This document shows, piece after piece, positions 29,131 to 37,770 of a stretch of DNA of 64,000 nucleotides. The notes under the pieces were generated by a model. It was not told the origin of the DNA. It searched no databases and saw only the letters and a list, made by a program, of their open reading frames with translations. Positions within the stretch are counted from its first letter, which is position 1; each line of letters opens with the position of its first letter. The position numbers and the translations under genes were made by a program. The stretch covers positions 146,228-210,227 of the forward strand of contig CANMNB010000012.1 of assembly GCA_947499145.1 (NCBI GenBank). The letters run 5' to 3'. Source of the DNA: an uncultured Arachnia sp. Lineage in GTDB: Bacteria; Actinomycetota; Actinomycetes; Propionibacteriales; Propionibacteriaceae.

Positions 29131-30315
29131 TCAGCGACCGAGTCTCAGTGTGAAGCCCCGCAGCCAGTAGCCCGCGATGAGGTCATCCCAGCCCAGCTGG
29201 GGCTCCGCGATGATCTCGGGCTCGCGGGCGAGCAGCCGCGTCAGCAGGATGTCGGACTCCAGGATCGCCAGCGGATGACCCGGGCACTTGTGCGCCCCGT
29301 CGCCGAAGCTGAGCCCGGTCCCGTCGACGCCGCGCGGCAGCTCGCGTCCCGGGCACAGGGCGAGCGGATCCGCGCCGACGGCGTCGGGGTCCGCGTTGGT
29401 CTGGCGGATGTGGACGTCGACCAGCTCCCCCGGGTGGAGCGTGTAGGCGTCGTCGCCGTCGGTGACGTCGATGGATTCCTGGACGCGCCGGTAGATGTGG
29501 CCGACGACGGGCTCGAGCCGCATGATCTCCTCGAGAATCGCGTGGCGCTCGGGTTGGCCCGCGACGAGGTAGCGGGCCCGGAGGACGTCGTCGTCGAGGA
29601 GGTGGCGGGCGGCCATGCAGATGAACTCGCGGGTGGTGACCATGCCAGCGGTGCCGTAGGTGACGCACTCGACGAGGATGTCGACGTCGGTGTAGTCCTC
29701 GGCGATCAGGTGGCTGATGATGTCGTCCTGCGGCTCCTTGCGACGGGCACGGATGGCGGGCCGGACGTCGCGGAGGTGGAACTTGAGGATCGGCGCCAGT
29801 CCGTTGAACGCGGCCTGCATCCACTGCCGATTGGTGCGTCCGAGTCCCGGCTTGGTGATGTCGAAGGGCGGCTGGTTGAAGAAGCTCACCAGCCGCCTGG
29901 ACATGCGCTCGACCGGCGAGTTGGTGAGCCCGACGACCTCCGCGGTGACCTCGACGGTGTAGTGCAACGCGAGCTCGTCGAGGTCGAAGGTGTCGCCGGC
30001 CTCACGCAGCAGCCTGTCGGCGCAGGCCTCCATGTTGTGCGTGTACTTGCGCGCCACGACGGCGGGCGCGAAGAAGCGTGCGACCTTCTTGCGCTGCTCG
30101 TCGTGCAGCGGCCCGTCGGACATGAGGATCGGGTGGTGCTTGAGGTAGCCCTTGGGGATGGCCTCGGCGGTGAAGCCCGCCTGCGTCGTCGCGTGCCGGG
30201 CCCTGAGCACCTGTCTGGCCGCCTCGAGCGACCGGATCCGCCACAGCTGCCCGGACTTCTCCACCCGGGGAGTGTCGCGCTCGCCGTCGCGCACAGCCCG
30301 TCGCTGGTTCGCCAC
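29131..30315 (-). CDS. Cytochrome P450
   Basis: Heme motif FGDGAHKCPGHPLA; I-helix region GTAGMVTTREF; GTG start at 30315 inferred. Confidence 0.9.
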   Translation of the reverse strand: MANQRRAVRDGERDTPRVEKSGQLWRIRSLEAARQVLRARHATTQAGFTAEAIPKGYLKHHPILMSDGPLHDEQRKKVARFFAPAVVARKYTHNMEACADRLLREAGDTFDLDELALHYTVEVTAEVVGLTNSPVERMSRRLVSFFNQPPFDITKPGLGRTNRQWMQAAFNGLAPILKFHLRDVRPAIRARRKEPQDDIISHLIAEDYTDVDILVECVTYGTAGMVTTREFICMAARHLLDDDVLRARYLVAGQPERHAILEEIMRLEPVVGHIYRRVQESIDVTDGDDAYTLHPGELVDVHIRQTNADPDAVGADPLALCPGRELPRGVDGTGLSFGDGAHKCPGHPLAILESDILLTRLLAREPEIIAEPQLGWDDLIAGYWLRGFTLRLGR

Positions 30316-30350
30316 TGTCCCACCTCCGGCCCCCAGTATCCCGCGCGCCA

Positions 30351-30414
30351 CCCTCCGAAAATCGATCAGTGGTCGATCTTCCCCCGTCCGCTTCCGAAAA
30401 TAAACCGCCAACCC
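30351..30414 (+). repeat. Palindromic intergenic repeat, copy 4
   Basis: CCCTCCGAAAATCGATCAGTGGTCGATCTTCCCCCGTCCGCTTCCGAAAATAAACCGCCAACCCC. Confidence 0.8.
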
Positions 30415-30448
30415 CGCCGAAACGTCACGTGGCCGGAATACTGGCCCC

Positions 30449-31438
30449 ATGCAGATCCGCACCCACAGCGTCGGCCACGACGCCACCCTCACCGCCTACG
30501 TCCAGGAACCCAGCGCGGAGCTCGGCAACGCCGCGACCCGACCGGCCGTCCTCGTGCTGCCAGGCGGCGGATACTTCTACACCTCCGACCGCGAAGCCGA
30601 GCCCATCGCGCTGGCCTACCTCGCCGAGGGGTTCAACGCCTTCGTTCTCCGCTACGCCGTCGGCGCGGAGTCGCCGTTCGAGAAGTCCTTCGACGACGCC
30701 AAGGCGGCGCTCGCCTGGATCCGCGGGAACGCGGCCGACCTGCTCATCGACCCGACGAAGGTGGCAGCCGTCGGCTTCTCGGCCGGCGGGCACCTGGCCG
30801 CCAGCCTCGCCACGGCCGCGGAGGACAAGCCCGACGCCCTCGTCGTCGGCTACCCCGTCACACTCGAGGAGTTCGGCCCGCCCGTGGGCAAGGAACTGCT
30901 CGACGTCCCCAGCCACGTCACCGCCGACACGCCTCCCACGTTCCTGTTCAGCACCTGCGACGACACGGTGGTGCCGATCCGCAACTCCCTCGCCTTCCTC
31001 AGCGCCCTCGCCGAGGCGGGGGTGCCGTTCGAGTCCCACATCTATCTCCTCGGCCCCCACGGCCTCAGCCTGTCCACGGCGGCGACGGCGAACGGTCGGG
31101 GCGAGATGGTGGAGCGCTCCGTCGCCCAGTGGTTCCGCGACTCCGTCCGCTTCCTCCTCACCGTGTTCGGGGACTTCGCCGTCGACGGCGCCCCGGAGAC
31201 CTTCGACACCCTGCTCCGGCGCCGCCGGCCCGGCCTCGACATGCCCATCGGACGACTCCTCGACGACGACCGCGCGGCCGAGGTGCTGCGTCGCCATGCC
31301 CCCGACGTCGTCGCCGCTGCGGAGAGCGACCGGTTCACCCGGGGAATCTCCATCCGGCAGGTAATGGATTACCGTCCCAATGCGCTGGCCCCGGAGGCCG
31401 TCGCTTCCCTGGAGCGAGAACTGGCCAACTTGGCCTGA
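30449..31438 (+). CDS. Alpha/beta hydrolase (esterase/acetyl-esterase type)
   Basis: VLVLPGGGYFYTSDREAEP, VAAVGFSAGGHLAASLA, DDTVVP.. Confidence 0.85.
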   Translation: MQIRTHSVGHDATLTAYVQEPSAELGNAATRPAVLVLPGGGYFYTSDREAEPIALAYLAEGFNAFVLRYAVGAESPFEKSFDDAKAALAWIRGNAADLLIDPTKVAAVGFSAGGHLAASLATAAEDKPDALVVGYPVTLEEFGPPVGKELLDVPSHVTADTPPTFLFSTCDDTVVPIRNSLAFLSALAEAGVPFESHIYLLGPHGLSLSTAATANGRGEMVERSVAQWFRDSVRFLLTVFGDFAVDGAPETFDTLLRRRRPGLDMPIGRLLDDDRAAEVLRRHAPDVVAAAESDRFTRGISIRQVMDYRPNALAPEAVASLERELANLA

Positions 31439-31454
31439 CAAGCAGCGCAAGACT

Positions 31455-31856
31455 GGGCTGGCGCGCGGCACCGGCCTGGCCGTCCCCGCCGCGTCCGAGC
31501 ATGCCGAGCTCGCGGCCGAGTTCAACGCCTTCGCCAAGCTCTCCCTCCCCGCGAACGTCGCGGTCTGGGAAGTTCTCGGCTTCGATCCGGTCAACATGTC
31601 GGTCTGGGAGGACAAGGAAGTCACTCACAACGAGGACAACAAGTTCAACCAGTACTTCACGACCAACCTGTTCGACGTCCTCAACGAGGTCAAGGGCGGC
31701 ATCGGGCACTTCCAGTCCTTCGCCAACCCCAACCTGCCCCCCGTGGACAACTGGTTCCGCACCGTCACTCTCAACGAGATCTACGAGAACGGCACCCCGG
31801 TCCAGGAGGCCCTCGACCAGGCCCAGTCGGACCTGGAGAACGAGATCGGCGAGTGA
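31455..31856 (+). pseudogene. 3' remnant of an AraN-like sugar ABC substrate-binding protein
   Basis: In-frame GTGLAVPAASEHAELAAEFNAFAKLS...VWEVLGFDPVNMSVWEDKEV...NKFNQYFTTNLFDVLN...TVTLNEIYENGTPVQEALDQAQSDLENEI resembles only an SBP C-terminus; no signal peptide or N-terminal lobe. Confidence 0.7.
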
Positions 31857-31889
31857 TCCTGGGCTGACCCAGCCCGCGTAGCAACAAGG

Positions 31890-31926
31890 GCGGCCGAGAC
31901 GGGCTCAACTCGTCTCGGCCGCTCTC
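31890..31926 (+). terminator. Rho-independent terminator-like hairpin
   Basis: GCGGCCGAGACG-GGCTCAACT-CGTCTCGGCCGC followed by TCTCTCT. Confidence 0.7.
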
Positions 31927-31941
31927 TCTGTCCCCCGACTC

Positions 31942-33099
31942 TTACCGGCCCCACGGGAGGTTGCGGCGCCAGCGCAGGAGGAACGGTCTGGTGACGTCCT
32001 CGTGCTCCGCGCCCGTGAGCGTCTGGACGCGGACGGTGAGGACGTCGAACTCGGCGGGCTTCAGGGTCGCGACGAAGACGGTGAGCACCAGGCGTCCGGC
32101 TTCGAGGTCGGCCTGGGTCATCGTCTCGCCGAGCCCACAGCGCACGCCGAAGGCCTCCTCCGGTGTGGCCCCCTGCAGGGCTCCGCGCCGCCAAAGGTCG
32201 AGAAGGAAGTTCCCGGCGAGCATCCGCACCCGGGCCCACAACGGCGCCTCGTTGGGCTCGAAGACCGCGAACTCCAGTCCGGCCGCCAGGGATCCGCTGA
32301 TGTGGTCGACGAGCCGTCGCATGGCCAGATACCGGCGTGGGGGCTCCGCACTGTCGACAGCGGCGAGCGTCCGCGCCCCCCACACCCTCAGGCCCCGGCC
32401 GGGGAACTCCCGGATCGGGTTGACCCCGTGCTCGGTCAGAAGTTGGCCCGCCGCCTCGTCGATGGTCTCGGTCAGTGCGTCAATTCCGTGCAACGCAACG
32501 TTCGCGGGCGCCTTCCACACGCCACGCGTCGCGTCGGTGTGAGCGATGCTCCCCGCGACAGCTCCCGACGGCGGGATTTCCACCCCACCCATCACCAGCC
32601 AGGGATGGTAGACAGCGGCCCGCTCCCGATGGGGACCCGCCTGCGCGGCCGCGGCGCGCGCGTCGTTGCCCCACGGCCCAAGGGGCAGATCCAGGAGCAG
32701 CACGGCTCGACGCTCCGCACACCAGTTCAGCGCATGGGCCACGGGGAGGGAGTGGACGGCTGTCAGGCCGGGGACTACCAGGACCGTCACGCCGGCCCCG
32801 TCGAGGGCGTGCAGCCCGCCCACACCGGCGGTGGGGACGAGCAGCTCCGGCGCCGGTCCGGCGGCGCGGACCACCGTCGCGCTGGTGCCGCCGTTGGCGA
32901 AGAACAGATCCACGGCGTGCCCCAGGGGCTGGTCCCCATCCAGGCTGGGTCCGAACGTGGCGTGGTACTCCGACGGGCTGGTCACCACCACCGGCGTGTC
33001 CACCGGCCCCTGACTGCAGGCGCCGACGAAGCCCGTCACGGACGTGGGCAACGGCTGGATCGCCGCGCCCGCAGACAACACCTCCTCGATGTACGGCAT
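31942..33099 (-). CDS. Phage tail sheath / contractile injection system sheath protein
   Basis: PTSVTGFVGACSQGPVDTPVVVTSPSEYHATFG N-terminus and sheath C-terminal domain ...EFAVFEPNEAPLWARVRMLAGNFLLDLWRRGALQGATPEEAFGVRCGLGETMTQADLEAGRLVLTVFVATLKPAEFDVL. Confidence 0.88.
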   Translation of the reverse strand: MPYIEEVLSAGAAIQPLPTSVTGFVGACSQGPVDTPVVVTSPSEYHATFGPSLDGDQPLGHAVDLFFANGGTSATVVRAAGPAPELLVPTAGVGGLHALDGAGVTVLVVPGLTAVHSLPVAHALNWCAERRAVLLLDLPLGPWGNDARAAAAQAGPHRERAAVYHPWLVMGGVEIPPSGAVAGSIAHTDATRGVWKAPANVALHGIDALTETIDEAAGQLLTEHGVNPIREFPGRGLRVWGARTLAAVDSAEPPRRYLAMRRLVDHISGSLAAGLEFAVFEPNEAPLWARVRMLAGNFLLDLWRRGALQGATPEEAFGVRCGLGETMTQADLEAGRLVLTVFVATLKPAEFDVLTVRVQTLTGAEHEDVTRPFLLRWRRNLPWGR

Positions 33100-33120
33100 C
33101 TCCTCACCTTGTCCGAGGCG

Positions 33121-33168
33121 GCGGACGTCCGCAAGGCCTTGGGACGTCCGATCTCGACGGGCGTCCGA
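33121..33168. promoter_or_regulatory. Clustered GGACGTCCG repeats in a divergent intergenic region
   Basis: GCGGACGTCCGC (perfect palindrome, 33121-33132), GGGACGTCCGA (33141), GGGCGTCCGA (33159). Confidence 0.4.
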
Positions 33169-33228
33169 GTTCCGCTACCCACCACCACTAGGGTCGGTCC
33201 CGACGCACCACAGCCACCGGAGGCCGCC

Positions 33229-35373
33229 ATGTCCACCACCTGCATCTCGTTCGGCGCCAGCGGCGTCGGCATCGTCCTCGCCAGCATCGACGGGCGACTG
33301 CCCCAGGTCCTGCACTGGGGCCCGCGGGTCGCCGTCGAACCGGGCGACGTCGACGCCCTCACGCTGACTGACACGTGGGGTGTCGCCCCCAGCTCGCTGG
33401 ACCACCCTCTGGTCCTCGGCATCGTCCCCGAGGCCAGGTTCGGCTGGACGGGGACACCCGGCCTCATCGGCTCCCGCGACGGGGAGGACTGGTCACCGGA
33501 GTGGCAGGTGACCGGAGTCACGGTGGACGGCGACGCCGTCGGGGAGGGCCTCACCAGCCGCGACTCCGGCATCGCCGAGTTCCACGCCACGGCTGAGCAC
33601 AGCCGCCTCACGCTCGCGATCCGCATCGAGATGCTCCCGACGGGGCTGGTCCGGGCCCGCGCCACCCTGACGAACGACGACGATGCGACCTACGACGTGC
33701 AGGAACTGACGCTGCGGTTCCCGGTCCCGTCCGAAGCCCGCGAGATCCTCGACTTCGCTGGCCGCTGGGGCAACGAGCGCGCGCCCCAGCGCGGTGTGCT
33801 CAACGTCGGCGCGCACCGGCGCGAGGGCCGTCACGGCCGCACCGGGGCCGACGCCGCCTACGTCCTCACGCTCGGCGAGGCGGGCTTCCGCTACGAACGG
33901 GGCCAGACCTGGGCGGTCCACACCGCCTGGAGCGGCAATCACCTGCACATCGCGGAGCGTGACTACCTTGGCGCGCACGTCGTCGGCGGTGGCGAACTCC
34001 TCTTGCCCGGCGAGGGTCGACTCGACCGGGGACAGGCCTACGAGTCCCCGTGGGTCTACTTCAACTACGCCGACGGTCTCGACGAGCAGGCCGCCCGCTT
34101 CCATGACCACCTGCGCGGGCTGCCCGTCCATCCCGACAGCCCACGACCGGTGAGCCTCAACGTGTGGGAGGCCGTCTACTTCGACCACGATGCCGCACGG
34201 CTGATCGACCTGGCCGAGCGTGCGGCCCGCTTGGGCGTCGAGCGCTACGTCCTCGACGACGGGTGGTTCGGTGCCCGTCGCGACGACAAGGCGGGCCTGG
34301 GCGACTGGGTGGTCAGCGCTGACGTCTGGCCAGACGGCCTGCACCCGCTCGTGGACCGGGTCAAGGAGCTCGGCATGGAGTTCGGGTTGTGGTTCGAGCC
34401 CGAGATGGTGAATCTCGACTCCGACGCGGCCCGCGCGCACCCCGACTGGGTGATGCAGCCCGGCGGGCGTTTGCCGATCCCGGCCCGGACCCAGTACGTC
34501 CTGAACCTGACCGTCCCGGGAGCCTTCGACCACGTCCTGGGCCAGATGTCGGCGATCCTCAACGACTACGCCATCGACTACGTGAAGTGGGACCACAACC
34601 GCGACCTCGTCGACGCCGGTACCGCGCCGCACGGCCAGCCGGCCGTCGCCGCGCAGACCCGGGCGTTCTACCGCCTCCTGGACGAACTTCGCACCCGGTT
34701 CCCGCACGTGGAGTTCGAGTCCTGCTCCTCCGGCGGCGGCCGCATCGACCTCGAGGTGATGGAGCGCGCCGAGCGGGTCTGGGTCTCCGACAACATCGAC
34801 CCCGAGGAGCGCCAGCGCATGCTCTGGTGGACCGGCCAGCTCCTGCCGCTGGAGCTGATGGGCAGCCACATCGCCTCCGGCCGCTCCCACACCACCGCCA
34901 GGTTGCACGACCTCCACTTCCGGGCAGCCACCGCCGTCTTCGGGCACCTCGGTATCGAGTTGGACCTGGCCCAGGCCACCGAGGAGGAGCTGGAGCAGCT
35001 CGGTTGGTGGATCGACTGGTACAAGACCCACCGCCGCACCCTGACCACCGGCCGGCTCCATCGCGTGACCCTGTCGGACCCGGAGGTGTACTTCAAGGGC
35101 GTCGTCGCGGATGACGCGGCGATCTTCTCGCTGAGCATGCTGCGCGTCACGCCGTCGTTCAGCCTGGGCAAGCTCCGTTTCCCCGGCCTCGACCCCGATG
35201 CCCGGTACCGCCTCACCGTCATCGACCGGCAGCACATCTTCGAGGGCATCCGCACGCCGTGGCAGCGGCACGACGGCGTGGTGCTGACCGGCGCGCAACT
35301 CACCCACGTCGGGGTGCGCGCGCCGGCCATGCATCCGTCGACGGCGGTCCTGTTCACCCTGGAGCGCGTCTGA
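33229..35373 (+). CDS. GH36 alpha-galactosidase
   Basis: YVLDDGWFGARRDDKAGLGDW, FGLWFEPEMVN, YVKWDHNRDL, ESCSSGGGRID, WVSDNID. Confidence 0.96.
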   Translation: MSTTCISFGASGVGIVLASIDGRLPQVLHWGPRVAVEPGDVDALTLTDTWGVAPSSLDHPLVLGIVPEARFGWTGTPGLIGSRDGEDWSPEWQVTGVTVDGDAVGEGLTSRDSGIAEFHATAEHSRLTLAIRIEMLPTGLVRARATLTNDDDATYDVQELTLRFPVPSEAREILDFAGRWGNERAPQRGVLNVGAHRREGRHGRTGADAAYVLTLGEAGFRYERGQTWAVHTAWSGNHLHIAERDYLGAHVVGGGELLLPGEGRLDRGQAYESPWVYFNYADGLDEQAARFHDHLRGLPVHPDSPRPVSLNVWEAVYFDHDAARLIDLAERAARLGVERYVLDDGWFGARRDDKAGLGDWVVSADVWPDGLHPLVDRVKELGMEFGLWFEPEMVNLDSDAARAHPDWVMQPGGRLPIPARTQYVLNLTVPGAFDHVLGQMSAILNDYAIDYVKWDHNRDLVDAGTAPHGQPAVAAQTRAFYRLLDELRTRFPHVEFESCSSGGGRIDLEVMERAERVWVSDNIDPEERQRMLWWTGQLLPLELMGSHIASGRSHTTARLHDLHFRAATAVFGHLGIELDLAQATEEELEQLGWWIDWYKTHRRTLTTGRLHRVTLSDPEVYFKGVVADDAAIFSLSMLRVTPSFSLGKLRFPGLDPDARYRLTVIDRQHIFEGIRTPWQRHDGVVLTGAQLTHVGVRAPAMHPSTAVLFTLERV

Positions 35374-35382
35374 ACCCGAGCG

Positions 35383-35931
35383 TCAGGCGTGAGCGTGCGG
35401 CGTCGGGGTGTGGTGCTTGGCCGCTGCAGCCGCCAGGAACAGGAGGGCGGCCAACAGCAGCGGAACCGCGATCGCCGACGCGGGGCCGCCGAAGCTGCGG
35501 AACTCACCGCTGGAGAACATGATCAGCAGGCGGGGCAGGACCATCCAGACGAGCGTGCCGAGGAGGAGCCAGCCCGCCGGCGTTGCTCGCTTGAGACCCA
35601 GGAACCCGGTCGCGACGGCGAACCCGACGGCCACCACCTCGCGCGCCGGCCCCCAGGCCTCGGGCAGGAACTGCACCGCGCCATTGACCAGGAAGGCCAC
35701 GACGATGACGGCGGCGACGCCCACCAGCACCCACAGCGCCGTGTCGGGGCGGGCCAGGGCGAGCCAACCCAGGACTCCGACGGGCACGATCCACGCGGCG
35801 GCGAGCGCCGCAGCCACGGAACTCCCCAGGTCCGCGAAGGCGTACCCGAAGAAGAACATTGCCGTCACGATCCCGAGCAGGATCACGAGGCCGAACGCCA
35901 CAAACCTCAACCAACCAGCGGTGCGTGTCAT
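35383..35931 (-). CDS. Hypothetical multi-TM membrane protein
   Basis: MTRTAGWLRFVAFGLVILLGIVTAMFFFGYAF..., about six hydrophobic segments. Confidence 0.6.
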   Translation of the reverse strand: MTRTAGWLRFVAFGLVILLGIVTAMFFFGYAFADLGSSVAAALAAAWIVPVGVLGWLALARPDTALWVLVGVAAVIVVAFLVNGAVQFLPEAWGPAREVVAVGFAVATGFLGLKRATPAGWLLLGTLVWMVLPRLLIMFSSGEFRSFGGPASAIAVPLLLAALLFLAAAAAKHHTPTPHAHA

Positions 35932-36090
35932 CGCCCCACTCCGTTCACGAGCCGCGGCACGTGCGGGACGCCATCCGCGTTCCGCCTTGTGCTGGATCCC
36001 AGCAGGGTTGCTGCTCTTCACTCCAGATTACGCCGGTCGTGAGCGATGGGGGGCAGATCGTTCCTCGATGGGGCGCGCAACTGCTCTTCC

Positions 36091-36228
36091 GTTCCCCGAG
36101 CAAGGCACGAAGCGCCCGTGTCGAGGGGACGCCTCGACACGCCGCCTCCAGCGGCTACTCGGCGACCGTTGCGGAGGCTACTCAGCGACCGTTCTCCGAG
36201 TAAGCGCGAAGCGCCGTGTCGAGGAGAG
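36091..36228. repeat. Dispersed CTCGACACG / CGGCTACTC intergenic repeat cluster, left of the FAD-Rieske gene
   Basis: GTTCCCCGAGCAAGGCACGAAGCGCCCGTGTCGAGG and GTTCTCCGAGTAAGCGCGAAGCGCCGTGTCGAGG direct repeats plus CGCCTCGACACGCCGCC...GGCGGCTACTCGGCGACCGTT. Confidence 0.75.
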
Positions 36229-36229
36229 A

Positions 36230-37720
36230 TCAGCCGAGCTGCTCGAGGTCCTCCACCGCCGGGCCCTCGAGGCGCGTCCCGTCGGCCCCGAAACGCGAGC
36301 CGTGCAGCGGGCAGTCCCACGTGCGCTCGGCGTCGTTCCAGCGGAGCACTCCGCCCAGGTGGGTGCAGACGCCGGTGACCTTGCAGGTCTGGCCGTCGAC
36401 CGTTGAGACGCCCACCGGTCGACCACTCTCGCCGCGGCCGACCACGCCGTCGCCGTCGGACGGGATCTCCGACGGTACGGGCCGCAGTTCGGCTGTCACC
36501 CAGTCCTTCACCAGTTCGCCCGCCACCCCGGCGTTCTCCTTGATGGCCGACAAGACACCGGCGGGCTTGGTCACCCGGTTGCCGAGCGTCTCGGCCCACG
36601 GCATGGAGCCGCCGAGGATCTGGCCACTCAGGTTGAGTGCGGCGGCCACGCCGTTGGTCATACCCCACTTGTTGTAGCCGGTGGCGACGTAGATCGACCC
36701 GCCGCCGCGAGGGAGCTTGCCGACGAACGGCACACGGTTGACCGACTGGTAGTCCTGCGCCGACCAGGCGTGCGTGCGTTCCGCGCCGGGGAACTGCAGG
36801 CGGGTCCAGTCCTCGAGGTCCTGGACGGCCGCAGCCTCCGAGTCGGCGCGACCGGTGATGTGGCCGTTGCCCCCCACCATCAGCAGGTCGCCGTCGGGGG
36901 TCGGGACGGTGCGCAGCGAGCGCGTCGGCTGGTCGATGCTGAGGTACATGCCCTGCGGGATGGCGATCGGCACCCGGTACGTGGACGCGTAGGAGCGCTG
37001 CGGCACCAGCTTGGCGAAGTAACCGCCGCGGTCGAGGATCGGCGTGCCCGTCGCGAGCACCAGCCGGTCGGCGACGACCTTGCCGCGCGTGGTCGTGATC
37101 GTGACCGGGTTGTCGGACGTGGCGTTTGTCACGCGCGTGCCCTCCACCAGCCGGCCGCCGTGGGCGAGGAACTCGCTGCGCAGCAGGTCCAGGACCGCCA
37201 GCGGGTCGATCTGCGCCTGGTCGGGAAGCATGAGTGCGCCCTCGACGCGGTACGGCAGCTCGGTGTCGGTGGACCACTGGACGTCGACGTCGACCGCCCG
37301 GCAGGCCTCAAACTCCTTACGCAAGTCTTCGTAGCCGAGCCGGGTCGTCGCGTAGGTCCAGGCGGTGCGCCGCTCGTAGGCGACGCCGTGCTCGTCCAGC
37401 AGACGCGTCAGCCACGCCTGCCCCTCGCGATTGCCCTCGGCGTAGGCGTGCAGGACGCCGCGGGAGTGGTGCTTCAGGATCTCGGCGTAGACGTTGCCCT
37501 GGAGCAGCGAGACCTTGGCGGTGGTGTGGCCGGTGGTGACGGCGCCGACGTGGCGGTCCTCCAGCAGAAGGACGTCCTGCCCGGATCGGGCGAGCAGGAG
37601 GGCGGTGGTCAGGCCCGTGATACCGGCTCCGGCGACGACGGTGTCGGCGCGCTCGCCCTCGATGGGCGCTGCGCTCGGGGCTTCCAGGTCAGGGTGCAGG
37701 TCAAACCAGATGGACTCCAT
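36230..37720 (-). CDS. FAD-dependent oxidoreductase with C-terminal Rieske [2Fe-2S] domain
   Basis: DTVVAGAGITGLTTALLLARSGQDVLLLE; Rieske CTHLGGVLRWN...WDCPLHGSRF. Confidence 0.92.
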   Translation of the reverse strand: MESIWFDLHPDLEAPSAAPIEGERADTVVAGAGITGLTTALLLARSGQDVLLLEDRHVGAVTTGHTTAKVSLLQGNVYAEILKHHSRGVLHAYAEGNREGQAWLTRLLDEHGVAYERRTAWTYATTRLGYEDLRKEFEACRAVDVDVQWSTDTELPYRVEGALMLPDQAQIDPLAVLDLLRSEFLAHGGRLVEGTRVTNATSDNPVTITTTRGKVVADRLVLATGTPILDRGGYFAKLVPQRSYASTYRVPIAIPQGMYLSIDQPTRSLRTVPTPDGDLLMVGGNGHITGRADSEAAAVQDLEDWTRLQFPGAERTHAWSAQDYQSVNRVPFVGKLPRGGGSIYVATGYNKWGMTNGVAAALNLSGQILGGSMPWAETLGNRVTKPAGVLSAIKENAGVAGELVKDWVTAELRPVPSEIPSDGDGVVGRGESGRPVGVSTVDGQTCKVTGVCTHLGGVLRWNDAERTWDCPLHGSRFGADGTRLEGPAVEDLEQLG

Positions 37721-37770
37721 GCCCCATCATCGCTTGTCAGGGGTTCGCCTGCCGGGCTTCGGGCACTTCA

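Noticed and set aside
28054-31881. 1275-aa + strand ORF spanning the methyltransferase/P450/esterase region
   Set aside because: Low-complexity, Arg/Pro/Ala/Gly-rich translation antisense or out of frame to recognisable genes; GC-rich codon-bias artefact.
31942-33099. Complete prophage or eCIS cluster around the sheath gene
   Set aside because: Neighbouring ORFs on both sides were read and none resembles tube, baseplate, spike, terminase, capsid or AAA ATPase; only the sheath is present.
36091-36228. CRISPR-like array near 36.1 kb
   Set aside because: Only a few imperfect repeats, no regular spacing or unique spacers, no cas genes; it is a dispersed intergenic repeat cluster.
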